Source: Myxococcales bacterium
GTDB taxonomy: Bacteria > Myxococcota_A > Polyangia > Polyangiales > Polyangiaceae
Length of the DNA stretch: 64,000 nt
Direction of reading: 5' to 3'
NCBI GenBank assembly: GCA_004193285.1
Contig: SECP01000002.1
Span: 124,001-188,000, forward strand
The position numbers and the translations under genes were made by a program. The notes beneath the pieces were generated by a model. It had not been told where the DNA came from and searched no databases. It saw only the letters and a program-made list of their open reading frames with translations. Below are positions 1 to 8,815 of the stretch, in pieces (position 1 is the first letter of the stretch; each line of letters begins with the position of its first letter).

Positions 1-1186
1 CGAGCGCGTCGGTCGCGGCATTGAAGGTCACCGCGAGGCGCCGGTGGTCGCCGGCAAACTCCTCGGACATTCGCGCGGAGAGGTCGCGCGCGGCGATGGC
101 TTCCAGCGCCCGGCGCGCCTCCCCGATGGGCTCGAGGATCGCGTCCAGCATGTCGTTCAAGCCGCGGACGAGCTCACGAAATCCGCCTTGAAATCGCTCC
201 GCGGGCGCGCGCTCGGCCAAGCGCCCTTCGCGCGCGGCTTCCGTGAGCGTCCCCAGCGTTTCGCCCAGTGCGCCGAGGGTTCGCTTCAAGCCCAGCATGC
301 TACGGCCCAGGACGTCTTTGTCGCCGCGAACGTGGACCTCGCTGGAGGTGTCCCCGGTGGAGAGCTTCTGCGCGGCGCGGGCGAGGTCGGCCTCCGCCTT
401 GGCCATCTCCGACATCGCCCGCGCGAGCGCTCCCACCTCGTCCCGGGCGTGGGTGTCCGGGATCACGACGTCGCAATCTCCCACCGTGAGGTGACGCGCG
501 GCGGTCGTCAGGCGCCCGAGCGGAGCGCAAATGCTGCGATAGATGACCCAGGCCACTACCAGCCCCAGCGCGACTGCACTGCCGCACAACCAGCGAATCT
601 GCTTCTGGCTCGTGACGACGGTCGCCTCCGCCGCTTTGGCTTCCGCGGCCATGTGACGCTCTTGGATCGCGATCAGCAGCTTGATACCGCCGATGTACTT
701 GGTCAGGCTGGGCAGCACGCTCTCGCCCAGCAGCTTGTCTGCCTCTGCGTCCTTGCCGGCCTTCTTGATCTTGGCCGCGTCGTCGAAAGCGGAAGCGTGA
801 GCTTTGCGGAGCGCTTTGACCTTCTCCAGCGCTTCGAAGGACTCGCGGTCCCCGGCCTTTTTCACGTCGAACAGCTTGTCGAGCTTCTCGTAGGCGGCGT
901 TGATGCGCTGACGCGCTTCCGTAACCCCTCGCGAAGAGCGCTCGATGAGCTCCGGTGATCGGGTCGCAAACAGCGCGAGCTTGAACCGCGCGCCTTCGTT
1001 CACGGCGTCGATCAACGCGTTGGCGGCGTCTACTTTCTCCGGAACGTCGTGAGTCGCTACGCGGATGGTGCGCTGGAGCTGCGAAAGGCGCCCCGCCGAG
1101 AGGATCCCCACCACGACCATGAGCGCCATGAGGATGGAGAAGCCCAGCAACAGGCGGGTACGGACGGAGAGGAAGCGAATCCACAT
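1..1186 (-). CDS. Methyl-accepting chemotaxis protein, N-terminal part (runs off the left edge)
   Basis: The reading frame opens with ATG at 1186, after GAGG about 8 bases upstream, and stays open to the window edge (about 395 codons). A first membrane segment (about residues 12-31) is followed by a mainly helical periplasmic region of roughly 165 residues, a second membrane segment (about 199-216) and a HAMP domain starting near 217. A second HAMP-like helical pair occupies about residues 350-390. This is the N-terminal layout of a transmembrane chemoreceptor. The cytoplasmic signalling tip that would prove it lies outside the window. Tandem HAMP domains are common in myxobacterial receptors. 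A sensor kinase with the same input half is the main alternative. Confidence 0.8.
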   Translation of the reverse strand, partial: MWIRFLSVRTRLLLGFSILMALMVVVGILSAGRLSQLQRTIRVATHDVPEKVDAANALIDAVNEGARFKLALFATRSPELIERSSRGVTEARQRINAAYEKLDKLFDVKKAGDRESFEALEKVKALRKAHASAFDDAAKIKKAGKDAEADKLLGESVLPSLTKYIGGIKLLIAIQERHMAAEAKAAEATVVTSQKQIRWLCGSAVALGLVVAWVIYRSICAPLGRLTTAARHLTVGDCDVVIPDTHARDEVGALARAMSEMAKAEADLARAAQKLSTGDTSSEVHVRGDKDVLGRSMLGLKRTLGALGETLGTLTEAAREGRLAERAPAERFQGGFRELVRGLNDMLDAILEPIGEARRALEAIAARDLSARMSEEFAGDHRRLAVTFNAATDAL

Positions 1187-1359
1187 GAGCGGACCTCGCC
1201 CGCAACAACGGCGACTCTGCCGGGTTCTTCAGTCCTAGCGGCCGAACCCCAGCCGCCTCGTAGGGTCCATGGCCCCCAGCCCCGAGCAGGCGCTCACCGT
1301 CACCTACATTCGCTCCGAAAGTCCTTGGTGCGGGTACGACAGCTCCTTATCCTCGCCGC

Positions 1360-2400
1360 GTGTCGCATCGAGACGTGCTGGCAGCCTTCCTTGCGCTCGG
1401 GCTGACGCTCAGCCGCGTTCCTCGAGCGCACGCGTGCGCCCCGGCTTGGTCGGGCGACGACAGCGTCCGGGTCGCAGAAGAGGCGGCCGTCCTCGTCTGG
1501 GAAGCCGAAACCAAAACCGAGCACTTGGTGCGAAGCGCGACGTTCGAAGGCGCGCCCAGCCATTTCGCGTTCTTGGTTCCGGTGCCGAGCGTGCCCGTCA
1601 TCGCCGAGGCGGACGAGAGCGTGTTCGAGCAGCTGGAGCGCTTCTGGCAAGCGCGCCGGCCAAGCGACGTATCCTATTCGTTCGGCGGCTTGGGCAGCGT
1701 GGTCATGTCCAAGCGGTCTGAGCCCGCGACCGTGGAGCCACCCGTGCAGGTTCTGTCGACCACGCGCGTGGCCGGGCTGGACGCCGCGGTGCTAGACGGC
1801 AGCTCCTTCGTCGCGATCGGGGACTGGCTTCGCGAAAATGGCTACGAGTACCGGGAGCAGCTGAGCGGCTGGCTCGAGCCGTACGTCCGAGCCGGCTACA
1901 AGATCGTTGCCTTCAAGTACGCCAAAGAAGCCGCCGCACCGCGCGTCGGCTCACGTGCAGTCCGGCTGTCATTCACGACGCCGCGTCCGTTCTTCCCCTA
2001 CCGGGAGCCGAGCGATGCCGAGCGCGCACCGCCGCAAACCTTTCGTCTGTACGCCATCGGCGCCACCAGCTTGGAAGCCAAGCTCGGTCAAGCTGGTCCT
2101 TGGGGCGCCGCGGTTCGCTATTCCGGGCCGCTCCGGGACGTGAGCCTGCCTTTTTCGAAGCTCACCGCGCCCTGGGCCACCTTCTTCGAGGAGACGACCG
2201 CGACGCGCTCCCGTTCAGGGGACCTCTTCTTGCAGGCGACGGCCACGCCGCGGCTGGTACAGGCGACGCCCCGCTCCGTCCAGGAAGCCATCACGGTTCC
2301 CATCGAGCTCGTGGCGCTCGCAGTGGTCGGCGGCGTCGTGCTCGTGGTGAGGAAGCGGCGCCGTAAGGACGACGAAGAGGACCTCGTCGAGCAAGAGTGA
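1360..2400 (+). CDS. DUF2330 domain-containing membrane-anchored protein
   Basis: The protein (346 aa, GTG start) has a signal peptide ending near HACAPAW, the Cys-containing motif typical of the start of mature DUF2330 proteins. A long extracytoplasmic domain rich in aromatic residues follows. One C-terminal membrane segment (about residues 310-330) and a basic, then acidic tail close the protein, so it should sit in the inner membrane facing the periplasm. The function of DUF2330 is unknown. The next gene begins inside its stop codon (GTGA), so the two are probably translationally coupled. Confidence 0.8.
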   Translation: MSHRDVLAAFLALGLTLSRVPRAHACAPAWSGDDSVRVAEEAAVLVWEAETKTEHLVRSATFEGAPSHFAFLVPVPSVPVIAEADESVFEQLERFWQARRPSDVSYSFGGLGSVVMSKRSEPATVEPPVQVLSTTRVAGLDAAVLDGSSFVAIGDWLRENGYEYREQLSGWLEPYVRAGYKIVAFKYAKEAAAPRVGSRAVRLSFTTPRPFFPYREPSDAERAPPQTFRLYAIGATSLEAKLGQAGPWGAAVRYSGPLRDVSLPFSKLTAPWATFFEETTATRSRSGDLFLQATATPRLVQATPRSVQEAITVPIELVALAVVGGVVLVVRKRRRKDDEEDLVEQE

Positions 2401-2840
2401 CTGGCTCCGCGAATCGTCACTTGTATATCGTGCTGGACGATGAGTCGCGGCAGAAGGCAGCGCGCCACGCTCGGCTTGCGGTCGTGAAGTGCGACCATGT
2501 GACCTTGGCTCACGCCGCGCCGACCGACTCCACCATCGCGCAGTACTTGGACGGCGAGTGGCAAGCGGGAGCGGAGCTCACTCTGCAGGTCGTGGCCGAG
2601 TACGCAAGCGAGGACGTGCAGGCATGGTTGGTCGAGCTTTCTGGCTCATCGCGACGCAAGCACGACGGGGGGCGGCTGCATGTCACGGTGAGCCGCAGCC
2701 ACTCGGCTCGCTCGCGCGACGCGAACGCGCTGCTCGAGTCCGGTACGCCGACTCCACGCGCGGAAGTGCTGCGCGGTACGCTGCAGTGGGTGGAGGCGAC
2801 CGTCTCGAATTCCGAAGCCCGTCCCCCTGACTTGAGCTAA
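2397..2840 (+). CDS. 2H-phosphoesterase-like protein
   Basis: A small soluble protein (147 aa) with two H-x-T motifs, DHVTLAHA near residue 38 and LHVTVS near residue 98, about 60 residues apart. This pair is the hallmark of the 2H phosphoesterase fold, which acts on cyclic phosphates or RNA termini (LigT/CPDase-like; the tRNA ligase phosphodiesterase domain has a similar first motif). The assignment rests on the motif pair, the length and the strand pattern, not on a full match. The GTG start overlaps the upstream stop by four bases. A formylglycine-enzyme-like gene follows after 9 bases. The substrate cannot be read from the sequence. Confidence 0.55.
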   Translation: MTGSANRHLYIVLDDESRQKAARHARLAVVKCDHVTLAHAAPTDSTIAQYLDGEWQAGAELTLQVVAEYASEDVQAWLVELSGSSRRKHDGGRLHVTVSRSHSARSRDANALLESGTPTPRAEVLRGTLQWVEATVSNSEARPPDLS

Positions 2841-2849
2841 GCCTGGAGG

Positions 2850-3737
2850 ATGCTCGCTGGTCGCGTCCCGCCAAGCACCTGGTTGGTCGGCGCCCTCAGC
2901 TTGCTGGGTTCTTGCGGCGCCATCGCTTTTTTCGCGGCTGGCGGCAGCGCTAAGCCTAAACCGAGCGGGGCCCCGCGCTCATCAGCGGCGTCCCGGGCCG
3001 TACCGTCTGCCAAGCCGCGCGCTCGTTGCGCGGCGGAGATGGCGCTCGTCGCCGGTACCTGCGTCGATCGCTACGAAGCACACCTCCTGGAGGCGGACGC
3101 CAGCGGCGCGCTCGTCCCGCACCCGCCCCATGAGCTGCCGGAGAAGAAGCGTTACGTGGCGGCGTGCAGCGCCGGAGTCAAGCCGCAGGCGTTCATCAGC
3201 CAGGTTGCTGCCGCCGCGGCGTGTCAGAACGCCGGCAAGCGCCTGTGCTCGCTCACGGAGTGGTACCGCGCCTGCACGGGCGCGCAGAAGACGACTTACC
3301 CCTATGGCGCCCGCTACGAGAAAGGGCGCTGCAACGTGGGCAAGCCTCACCTGCTCTCCATCCTGCACGGCGCGAGCGCCAACAGCTGGAGCTATCGGGA
3401 CTTCAACGACCCAAAGCTCGCGCAGACGGACGGCTTCTTGGCCCTCACTGGCGAATACGACGGCTGCCAAACGACGGAGGGCGTCATGGATATGGTTGGC
3501 AACCTGCACGAATGGGTCGCAGATCGGGTGGACGGGTCGCTCCGCTCCAAGCTGCCCGTACCGGCGGTCGTGCAGCGCCGCATCGGTAAGCACCCAGGCA
3601 ACGGCATCTTCATGGGCGGCTTTTTCAGCACCATGAGCCAGCACGGCGACGGGTGTCAGTACGTCACGGCCGCGCACGACCCTGGCTACCACGACTATTC
3701 CACGGGTTTTCGCTGTTGCCAGGACGCCGCTGAGTAG
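2850..3737 (+). CDS. Formylglycine-generating-enzyme / SUMF1-like domain protein
   Basis: The protein (295 aa) has an N-terminal hydrophobic segment (about residues 11-31), an Ala/Ser/Pro linker and a Cys-rich FGE-sulfatase fold domain. Family signs are CSLTEWYRAC, the MVGNLHEWV core, GGFFS and the terminal STGFRCC. Members either oxidise sulfatase Cys to formylglycine or serve as non-heme-iron or structural modules. In myxobacteria many are exported and Cys-rich, so substrates other than sulfatases are likely. No sulfatase gene lies nearby. LLGSC at residues 18-22 could be a lipobox, but the hydrophobic run continues past it, so a membrane anchor is more likely. Confidence 0.7.
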   Translation: MLAGRVPPSTWLVGALSLLGSCGAIAFFAAGGSAKPKPSGAPRSSAASRAVPSAKPRARCAAEMALVAGTCVDRYEAHLLEADASGALVPHPPHELPEKKRYVAACSAGVKPQAFISQVAAAAACQNAGKRLCSLTEWYRACTGAQKTTYPYGARYEKGRCNVGKPHLLSILHGASANSWSYRDFNDPKLAQTDGFLALTGEYDGCQTTEGVMDMVGNLHEWVADRVDGSLRSKLPVPAVVQRRIGKHPGNGIFMGGFFSTMSQHGDGCQYVTAAHDPGYHDYSTGFRCCQDAAE

Positions 3738-3753
3738 GGGAGCGGCCGCGCGG

Positions 3754-4608
3754 CTACTTCGTCGCCCAGCCGAGCGTCACCACCACCGGCTCGTGATCGG
3801 AGAGCGCGCGGCCACTCTCGTCACGAAACCCGGGCGCCACGCGCCAGGACTTGGCTTTGAGCGCCACCGCGGCGTTGCCTCGCAGCAGCACGCGGTCGAT
3901 GCGCCAGGGCTGCGGGCACCGTAGCTCGTCGCACGCATCCGTGATGCCGAGCGCCGCCATGCGCTTCTTGAACAGCGGCAGCTCGGCCATGGTCAGGTTG
4001 AAGTCACCGCCAAGCAACAACGCACGGCCCCCCGAGCGCTCCTCTACCGTCTTCACCAGCTGGTCCAGCTGCTGCGCCCGCGCCTTGCGGTCCCCCGCGC
4101 CGGGCCCGGCATCCAAGTGCGCATCGTACACGTCCACCAGCACGCCTGGAGCCAGCTCCACCCGGCTATGAGCGAAACCCTTGGGGGTGAGGCAGTCCTG
4201 ATACGAATCGATGATGCCGTGACAGGTCACCCACGCCGCGCGTGTCACCTCCGCAAGCGGGAGCTTGCTGAACAAGCTCAGCCCATCCCCAAAGTGCAGC
4301 TGCTGCCCCCGCACGAACGGCGCGGACTTGTAGGGCAGGCGCAGGTTCTGCCGCAGGAGCTCCGGATACGCGAAATCCTCCTGCACCAGCGCCACATCGA
4401 ACTTGTTGAGCAGCCCGCCAATCACCGGCAAATTGCGGGTCGGCGTCACATTGGAGAGCCCCTCCGGCAGGCCCGCCACGTTGTACGTCACGACGCTGAT
4501 CTGGCCCTGTTTGGCGACGCGGTCCGGCTCCGCCTGAGCGGCGCTCGTCCCCAACGACCACAGCAACGCCCCCGCCCAGGCGCGCCGCGAGACAATCCCT
4601 CGAAGCAT
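3754..4608 (-). CDS. Exported endonuclease/exonuclease/phosphatase (EEP) family hydrolase
   Basis: With the ATG at 4608 the protein begins with a clear signal peptide ending at SAAQA (about residue 25). An earlier in-frame start at 4644 would hide it. The mature part has the EEP/DNase I-like pattern: VVTYNVAG near the N terminus, the metal Glu in VQEDF, the HLDAG block, GGDFN with its Asp and Asn, and C-terminal LSDHEPVVV with the catalytic His. Secreted members include sphingomyelinase-like phospholipases and nucleases, and the substrate is open. It stands alone on the minus strand, 133 bases from the methyltransferase gene upstream of it. Confidence 0.82.
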   Translation of the reverse strand: MLRGIVSRRAWAGALLWSLGTSAAQAEPDRVAKQGQISVVTYNVAGLPEGLSNVTPTRNLPVIGGLLNKFDVALVQEDFAYPELLRQNLRLPYKSAPFVRGQQLHFGDGLSLFSKLPLAEVTRAAWVTCHGIIDSYQDCLTPKGFAHSRVELAPGVLVDVYDAHLDAGPGAGDRKARAQQLDQLVKTVEERSGGRALLLGGDFNLTMAELPLFKKRMAALGITDACDELRCPQPWRIDRVLLRGNAAVALKAKSWRVAPGFRDESGRALSDHEPVVVTLGWATK

Positions 4609-4741
4609 GCTGCACCGTAGCAGGCATCCGCCCATGCGCCACACCGCGCGACTTGTTCAACCAGTCGTCAAAGGCATCACCGAGGCGAAGGCGGCCGTGA
4701 GGTTTGCACGGGGCTCGAGGGCTTGATGCGAGCGCACTCAC

Positions 4742-5422
4742 TCACACCTTGCGCGCAGTGACCAGCCAGTTGAGCACTAGGTCCTCGCGCGCTTTGCTGC
4801 TCCTCTCCAAATAGCCGAACAGACGGTTGATGAGGGGAACGAGCAGCCGAAAGGGAGAGTGGTGGTTTACTTCCAGCGCGAGCATCTGCCCAATCGTCGC
4901 CCAAGTGCCGCCCTGCGCCGCAATCTTGACATCAGTGAACCCCGCCTCACTGAACATCACTTCCAACCCCCAGCGGGTGAAACGAGTGAAGTCATATGGC
5001 ACTTCGTGAGCCGGCCAAGTGCCGGGCGCAGTTAGGACGACGCGCCCACCTGGTTTGAGCACGCGAGCCATGCTGACGAGGGCCTTGCGCGGATCCACCA
5101 CGTGCTCCAACACCTGCGTGCTCATCAGCGAGTCGAACGTAGCGTCTTCGAACGGAAGGGAGAGAGCGTCCCCTTCCACGTCGGGATGGCTGAGCGGCCC
5201 AGCGCGGTCCACACCCACGTATTCCGTTACCTTGGAGCCAAGTAGCTTTCGATACGGCTGAAGGCCGCATCCGACGTCGATCACGCGGCCTTCTAGCGTG
5301 GGTAGTTGTTCCACCAAATCCCGCCAGAGCGGCGCGTAATGGAGGTGGCAAACGTGGCCGGCGGGCTTGGGCCCCGGGACGTCGAAGTTCGGAGGCGTCT
5401 GTATCGCGGTGTCCAGGGCCAT
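4742..5422 (-). CDS. Class I SAM-dependent methyltransferase
   Basis: The protein (226 aa) has the SAM-binding motif VIDVGCGLQPYRKL (about residues 45-58), an acidic residue after strand 2 (YVGVD), SLPFEDATFD, and LKPGGRVVLTAPG as post-motif III. This is the Methyltransf_11 layout. It is the last gene of a minus-strand unit with a flippase and a glycosyltransferase (25 bases from the flippase stop), so it probably methylates a sugar or lipid-linked glycan intermediate. That role is inferred from context only. Confidence 0.85.
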   Translation of the reverse strand: MALDTAIQTPPNFDVPGPKPAGHVCHLHYAPLWRDLVEQLPTLEGRVIDVGCGLQPYRKLLGSKVTEYVGVDRAGPLSHPDVEGDALSLPFEDATFDSLMSTQVLEHVVDPRKALVSMARVLKPGGRVVLTAPGTWPAHEVPYDFTRFTRWGLEVMFSEAGFTDVKIAAQGGTWATIGQMLALEVNHHSPFRLLVPLINRLFGYLERSSKAREDLVLNWLVTARKV

Positions 5423-5447
5423 GTGCGCTATCTCTCGAATTCCTCTA

Positions 5448-6935
5448 TCACGGCGGGGGGCTAGGCGCTCTGCGAGGGCTGATGGTGCGCAGCAGCTTAC
5501 TCAAGTCTTCACGGAGCAAACGACCTTCAAAAATGAGCTCTGCGGAGACGTAGACCACGAGCGGCAGACCGAGCAAGACCGCGGGATGCCTCGTGAACGC
5601 GAGCGCTGGCGGCAGCCAGCTAAGTGCCGCGACGGAGGCGATGCCCAGCGCTCCCGCGATCGTCGGAGGCCCGACCACCCGGAACAAGGAACGTGTGAGC
5701 GCCCGGCGCGTGCGCGCGAGCAGTAGCGACACGATGACGACGGTCACGATCGAGTGCGCCGCCGCAACACCCACGAGTGAGAAGCCAAGATGGTACGCGA
5801 GCAGGCTGAGCGCCCACGTCGAACCGGTCCACACCGCGAAGGTGGTGAGCGCGAAGCCCGCTTCGTTCCGCGCCTGCAGCAACGTGAAGATGGGGCTCGC
5901 AGCCAGGCCACCCACCATGTTCGGTAGCAAGCCGTACGCAACTACCACCGATGGTTGCCACTTCTCGTGCCAAATGGTCGGCACGAGCCAGACGGCGCCT
6001 GTCGTGAGCACCATCAGGAAGGGGATCCCGACCAGGAACATGATGCGCAGGGAACCTCGTACGGCAGCGTACAAGGCGTCCGGATCGGTTTGAAGACGGG
6101 AATAGGTCGGGAGTTGGACCCTGGCCAGAGCGTTGACCGCGAGCAACGGAGTCTGAATGTACTTCATTGCGAAGTTGAAGAAGCCGACAGATGCCGGTCC
6201 GGCGAGCGCGCCCAGCATGGCGTTCGAAACGTTGTCCTTGAAAAAGGCGATGATCGTGAGCGCTTGGACCTTTGCGCCGAAGGCGAGAAGCGGCAGAAAC
6301 GCCTTCTTGGAGAAGCGCAGCGGAGGCAATCCCGGCTGTACGGTGAAAGTGAGTGCAACGGCGAGCGCAGCTCCACCCACGTTGGCGAGCACGAGCGCCC
6401 AAACCCCGAAGTGCATCAGAGCGAGCGCGACGGCAACGCTTTGCCGCAGCAGGAGCACGATCAAGTCGATACGTGCAATCTTACCGAAGCGCAGCTCGCG
6501 CTCGATGCGGATCATCGGGTAGCTGCGCAGCGAGTTGATGAGATAGTTCGGCGCCAGCGCCATAAGCACCCACACCGCCGTATTTTGCAGCCCGTAGAGA
6601 CGCGCCAGCAGGGGAGCTACGGCCAGGAACGTGCAGGTCAACGTCGCGCCGACCGCGAGGTTCGCCACCAGGATGGACCCGTACTCGTCTTCCGTCGGCT
6701 CTTCAGGCTTGCGGATGAGTGAGGCCCCTAGGCCAGCGTCTCCGAAGAGTACGCCTATGCCTATGAAGAAGCCGCAGATGTCGTAAGTACCGAAATCCGC
6801 CGGGAGCAGGACGCGAGCCAGCACGATGTTGCTAAGCAGAGCGAAAATTTGCGCGCCCGTTTGCACCGCACCGAAGCTCAAGGTTTCGCGCACTACCCGC
6901 GAAAGCAGCGTCTCGTGGTCTTGAGCCGCGCTCAC
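5448..6935 (-). CDS. Polysaccharide flippase of the Wzx / MOP superfamily
   Basis: The GTG start at 6935 overlaps the glycosyltransferase stop (GTGA), which sets the start. The long in-frame extension upstream is the antisense shadow of that gene. The product is 495 aa with about 12-14 hydrophobic segments. It begins with a helix (SFGAVQTGAQIFALLSNIVL) and the ARVLLPADFG loop typical of lipopolysaccharide or O-antigen flippases. It would move lipid-linked oligosaccharides across the inner membrane. The flanking glycosyltransferase and methyltransferase genes support a polysaccharide locus. Confidence 0.85.
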   Translation of the reverse strand: MSAAQDHETLLSRVVRETLSFGAVQTGAQIFALLSNIVLARVLLPADFGTYDICGFFIGIGVLFGDAGLGASLIRKPEEPTEDEYGSILVANLAVGATLTCTFLAVAPLLARLYGLQNTAVWVLMALAPNYLINSLRSYPMIRIERELRFGKIARIDLIVLLLRQSVAVALALMHFGVWALVLANVGGAALAVALTFTVQPGLPPLRFSKKAFLPLLAFGAKVQALTIIAFFKDNVSNAMLGALAGPASVGFFNFAMKYIQTPLLAVNALARVQLPTYSRLQTDPDALYAAVRGSLRIMFLVGIPFLMVLTTGAVWLVPTIWHEKWQPSVVVAYGLLPNMVGGLAASPIFTLLQARNEAGFALTTFAVWTGSTWALSLLAYHLGFSLVGVAAAHSIVTVVIVSLLLARTRRALTRSLFRVVGPPTIAGALGIASVAALSWLPPALAFTRHPAVLLGLPLVVYVSAELIFEGRLLREDLSKLLRTISPRRAPSPPP

Positions 6936-8074
6936 TGGCGGCTCGATTCCGCGAGCTCGCGGTAGAGCTCCCCGAAGGCGGCGTCTTGAGCCTGCGCTGA
7001 GAACTGCGAGTCCGCGCGCTGTTTGGCCCGCGAAGCCAGGCTCTCGCGCAGGTCCGAGTCGTCCAACAAGCGCGCGAGCTGCGCCGGCCAGCGGCTCTCG
7101 TCCGCGTCCAAGATCGCTTCCGGCAAGCCTAGCAGCACCTCGCGATGGGGCGGGATGTCCGAAGCCGCGACCGCGACCCCCGCCGCCATCGCCTCCAGCA
7201 AGACGAGCGGCAGGCCTTCCGCGCGGCTGCCGCTCACGAAAAGGTCCGCTTGGCGGTAAAGGTGCGGCGCGTTCACGTGGCCCACGAAGCGGACCTTCTG
7301 CGCCAGACCGAGCTCCGCGGCAAGCGCCCCGAGGCCTTCGCGAGCCTCGCCTACACCCGCGATGCAAAGCGAGAACGCGCGAGAGCTGAGCGGCTCGGTC
7401 GCAAGAGCCCGGAGCAGCCTATCGAAGCCCTTGCGGTGCGTAAGGCTGCCCACCGCGAACAGCTTGACCCCCTCCCCGAACGGCAGCGGCGGCGGCGGCG
7501 CGCCGGTGGGAGCCGTGGCGCTGTTGTAAACGCGCTCGACCCGGATCCCGGGGAACGTTTCGCGAAGCCGGCGAGCGTCTTCGTCACTCACGGCGGTGAA
7601 CACCACCGGCCCGAGCGTGCGGGCGAGCTGCACGGCTCGGTTCAAGTCGAGCAAAGGAGCGAGCACGACGTCTCCGAGGCCCAGGATTTCGTGGCTCGGT
7701 AGTAGATGAAAGGTGACCAGCAGCGGGCCGCGGCCTCCCGCGAGCAGCGCGATCCCGAGCCGGTCCGGCCAGGGCAGGTGTGCGTGCACGATCTCGCCGG
7801 GTTGCCGCAGACGCGCCACGTGAGCCGCCAAACGCAGCCCGTCCAGCCGACCCAATTTACCGAGCCGGTTGGCGCGTGGCCCGATGATCCCCTCGCCCAG
7901 CGACTGCGCCAATGCGCGCTCGGCGTTCGTGCCGCGGAGGGCGACGATGCGGTGTGGCTCGCCGCGCGCCCGGGCGCGCCGCACCAGCTCCGCGACGACC
8001 TGCTCGGCGCCTCCCGCCTCGATACTGGTCGGCAGGTGCAGCACGGACGGAGCAGCTTCATGATTCGTCGACAT
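6932..8074 (-). CDS. GT4-family glycosyltransferase
   Basis: The protein (380 aa) has a two-domain GT-B layout. The N-terminal part has the acceptor-site motif SIEAGGAEQVV and the VHAHLPWPDR strand. The C-terminal part has FAVGSLTHRKGFDRLL and the nucleotide-sugar motif GSRAEGLPLVLLEAMAAG with the E-x7-E pattern. The ATG at 8074 was chosen because the family N terminus begins there and the upstream sequence has no family match. It is the first gene of the glycosyltransferase-flippase-methyltransferase unit. Confidence 0.87.
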   Translation of the reverse strand: MSTNHEAAPSVLHLPTSIEAGGAEQVVAELVRRARARGEPHRIVALRGTNAERALAQSLGEGIIGPRANRLGKLGRLDGLRLAAHVARLRQPGEIVHAHLPWPDRLGIALLAGGRGPLLVTFHLLPSHEILGLGDVVLAPLLDLNRAVQLARTLGPVVFTAVSDEDARRLRETFPGIRVERVYNSATAPTGAPPPPLPFGEGVKLFAVGSLTHRKGFDRLLRALATEPLSSRAFSLCIAGVGEAREGLGALAAELGLAQKVRFVGHVNAPHLYRQADLFVSGSRAEGLPLVLLEAMAAGVAVAASDIPPHREVLLGLPEAILDADESRWPAQLARLLDDSDLRESLASRAKQRADSQFSAQAQDAAFGELYRELAESSRQ

Positions 8075-8209
8075 GGGGAAGAAGCTGCGGGCTCGAGCGC
8101 GGCGAGCGTAGCTTTTCGGGGGGATTGGGGCAACGCGGTCGAGCGTTGGTAGCGCACCATGCGCAAGCCAGTCGGGGTGCTGCCAAAAAAAGTCGCTTAT
8201 ACTCCGCGT

Positions 8210-8815
8210 ATGCGAGGCGTGTGGTGGTGGGCGTTCGGGCTCGGGTTGCTCGGTTGTGACCGGGAGTATCCCGTTGCGGCGACGTACTGCGACGATTGGT
8301 GCGAATGGATGGTGGCCGCGTGTCCGAACCCGTACGACCCGGCGGAGTGCGTCACGGACTGTGAGCGCCGCCGAAAGGACGATGCCTACCCCTGCGTCCT
8401 CGAGCATGAAGTGCTGCTGGACTGCATTCAGACTGCGTTCCGCGCGCAGCAGTACTGCGACAATCCTCCATCCAGCAGCGCGTGCGGAGCCGAACGAGAG
8501 GCCCTTCGATCGTGTGCGGCAGGCGGCCCCGAGGGCATCGCCGGCGTGGAGTGCGCGGTATACTGCACGAACCTGCAGCCGTTCTCGAGCGACTGCTCCT
8601 GGGAGGAAAGCTCCGCCTGTCAGGACGACTGCATGCGCCGTGGCCTCGGGCACGCGCAGTGCAGCGCGGAGCGCGACGCAGCGAGTCTGTGCTTCTATCA
8701 AGGGCCCCCGGAACCGATCGCGTGCAACGTTTGGCAAGACGACAGCGCTCCCTGTGGTCTCCAGCGCGCCGCGCTCGCTGCCTGCGGCGTGAATGCGCCC
8801 CAGACGCGCGACTAA
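8210..8815 (+). CDS. Cys-rich lipoprotein, function unknown
   Basis: Starting at the ATG at 8210 gives a short signal with the lipobox LLGC (Cys16). An upstream in-frame ATG at 8159 would bury it. The mature protein (about 186 aa) contains over 20 Cys, spaced in repeated C-x3-C and C-x(8-12)-C patterns (YCDDWCEWMVAAC, AECVTDCERR), suggesting two or three copies of a small disulfide-bonded helical unit. Such Cys-rich lipoproteins are frequent in Polyangiales, but I recognise no named family. Its 3' end overlaps the stop of the convergent receptor gene by four bases. Confidence 0.7.
   Translation: MRGVWWWAFGLGLLGCDREYPVAATYCDDWCEWMVAACPNPYDPAECVTDCERRRKDDAYPCVLEHEVLLDCIQTAFRAQQYCDNPPSSSACGAEREALRSCAAGGPEGIAGVECAVYCTNLQPFSSDCSWEESSACQDDCMRRGLGHAQCSAERDAASLCFYQGPPEPIACNVWQDDSAPCGLQRAALAACGVNAPQTRD

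Noticed and set aside
300..1208. Arg-rich 302-aa minus-strand frame
   Set aside because: It is the out-of-frame shadow of the chemoreceptor gene, whose real frame is open to the window edge and has membrane and HAMP patterns.
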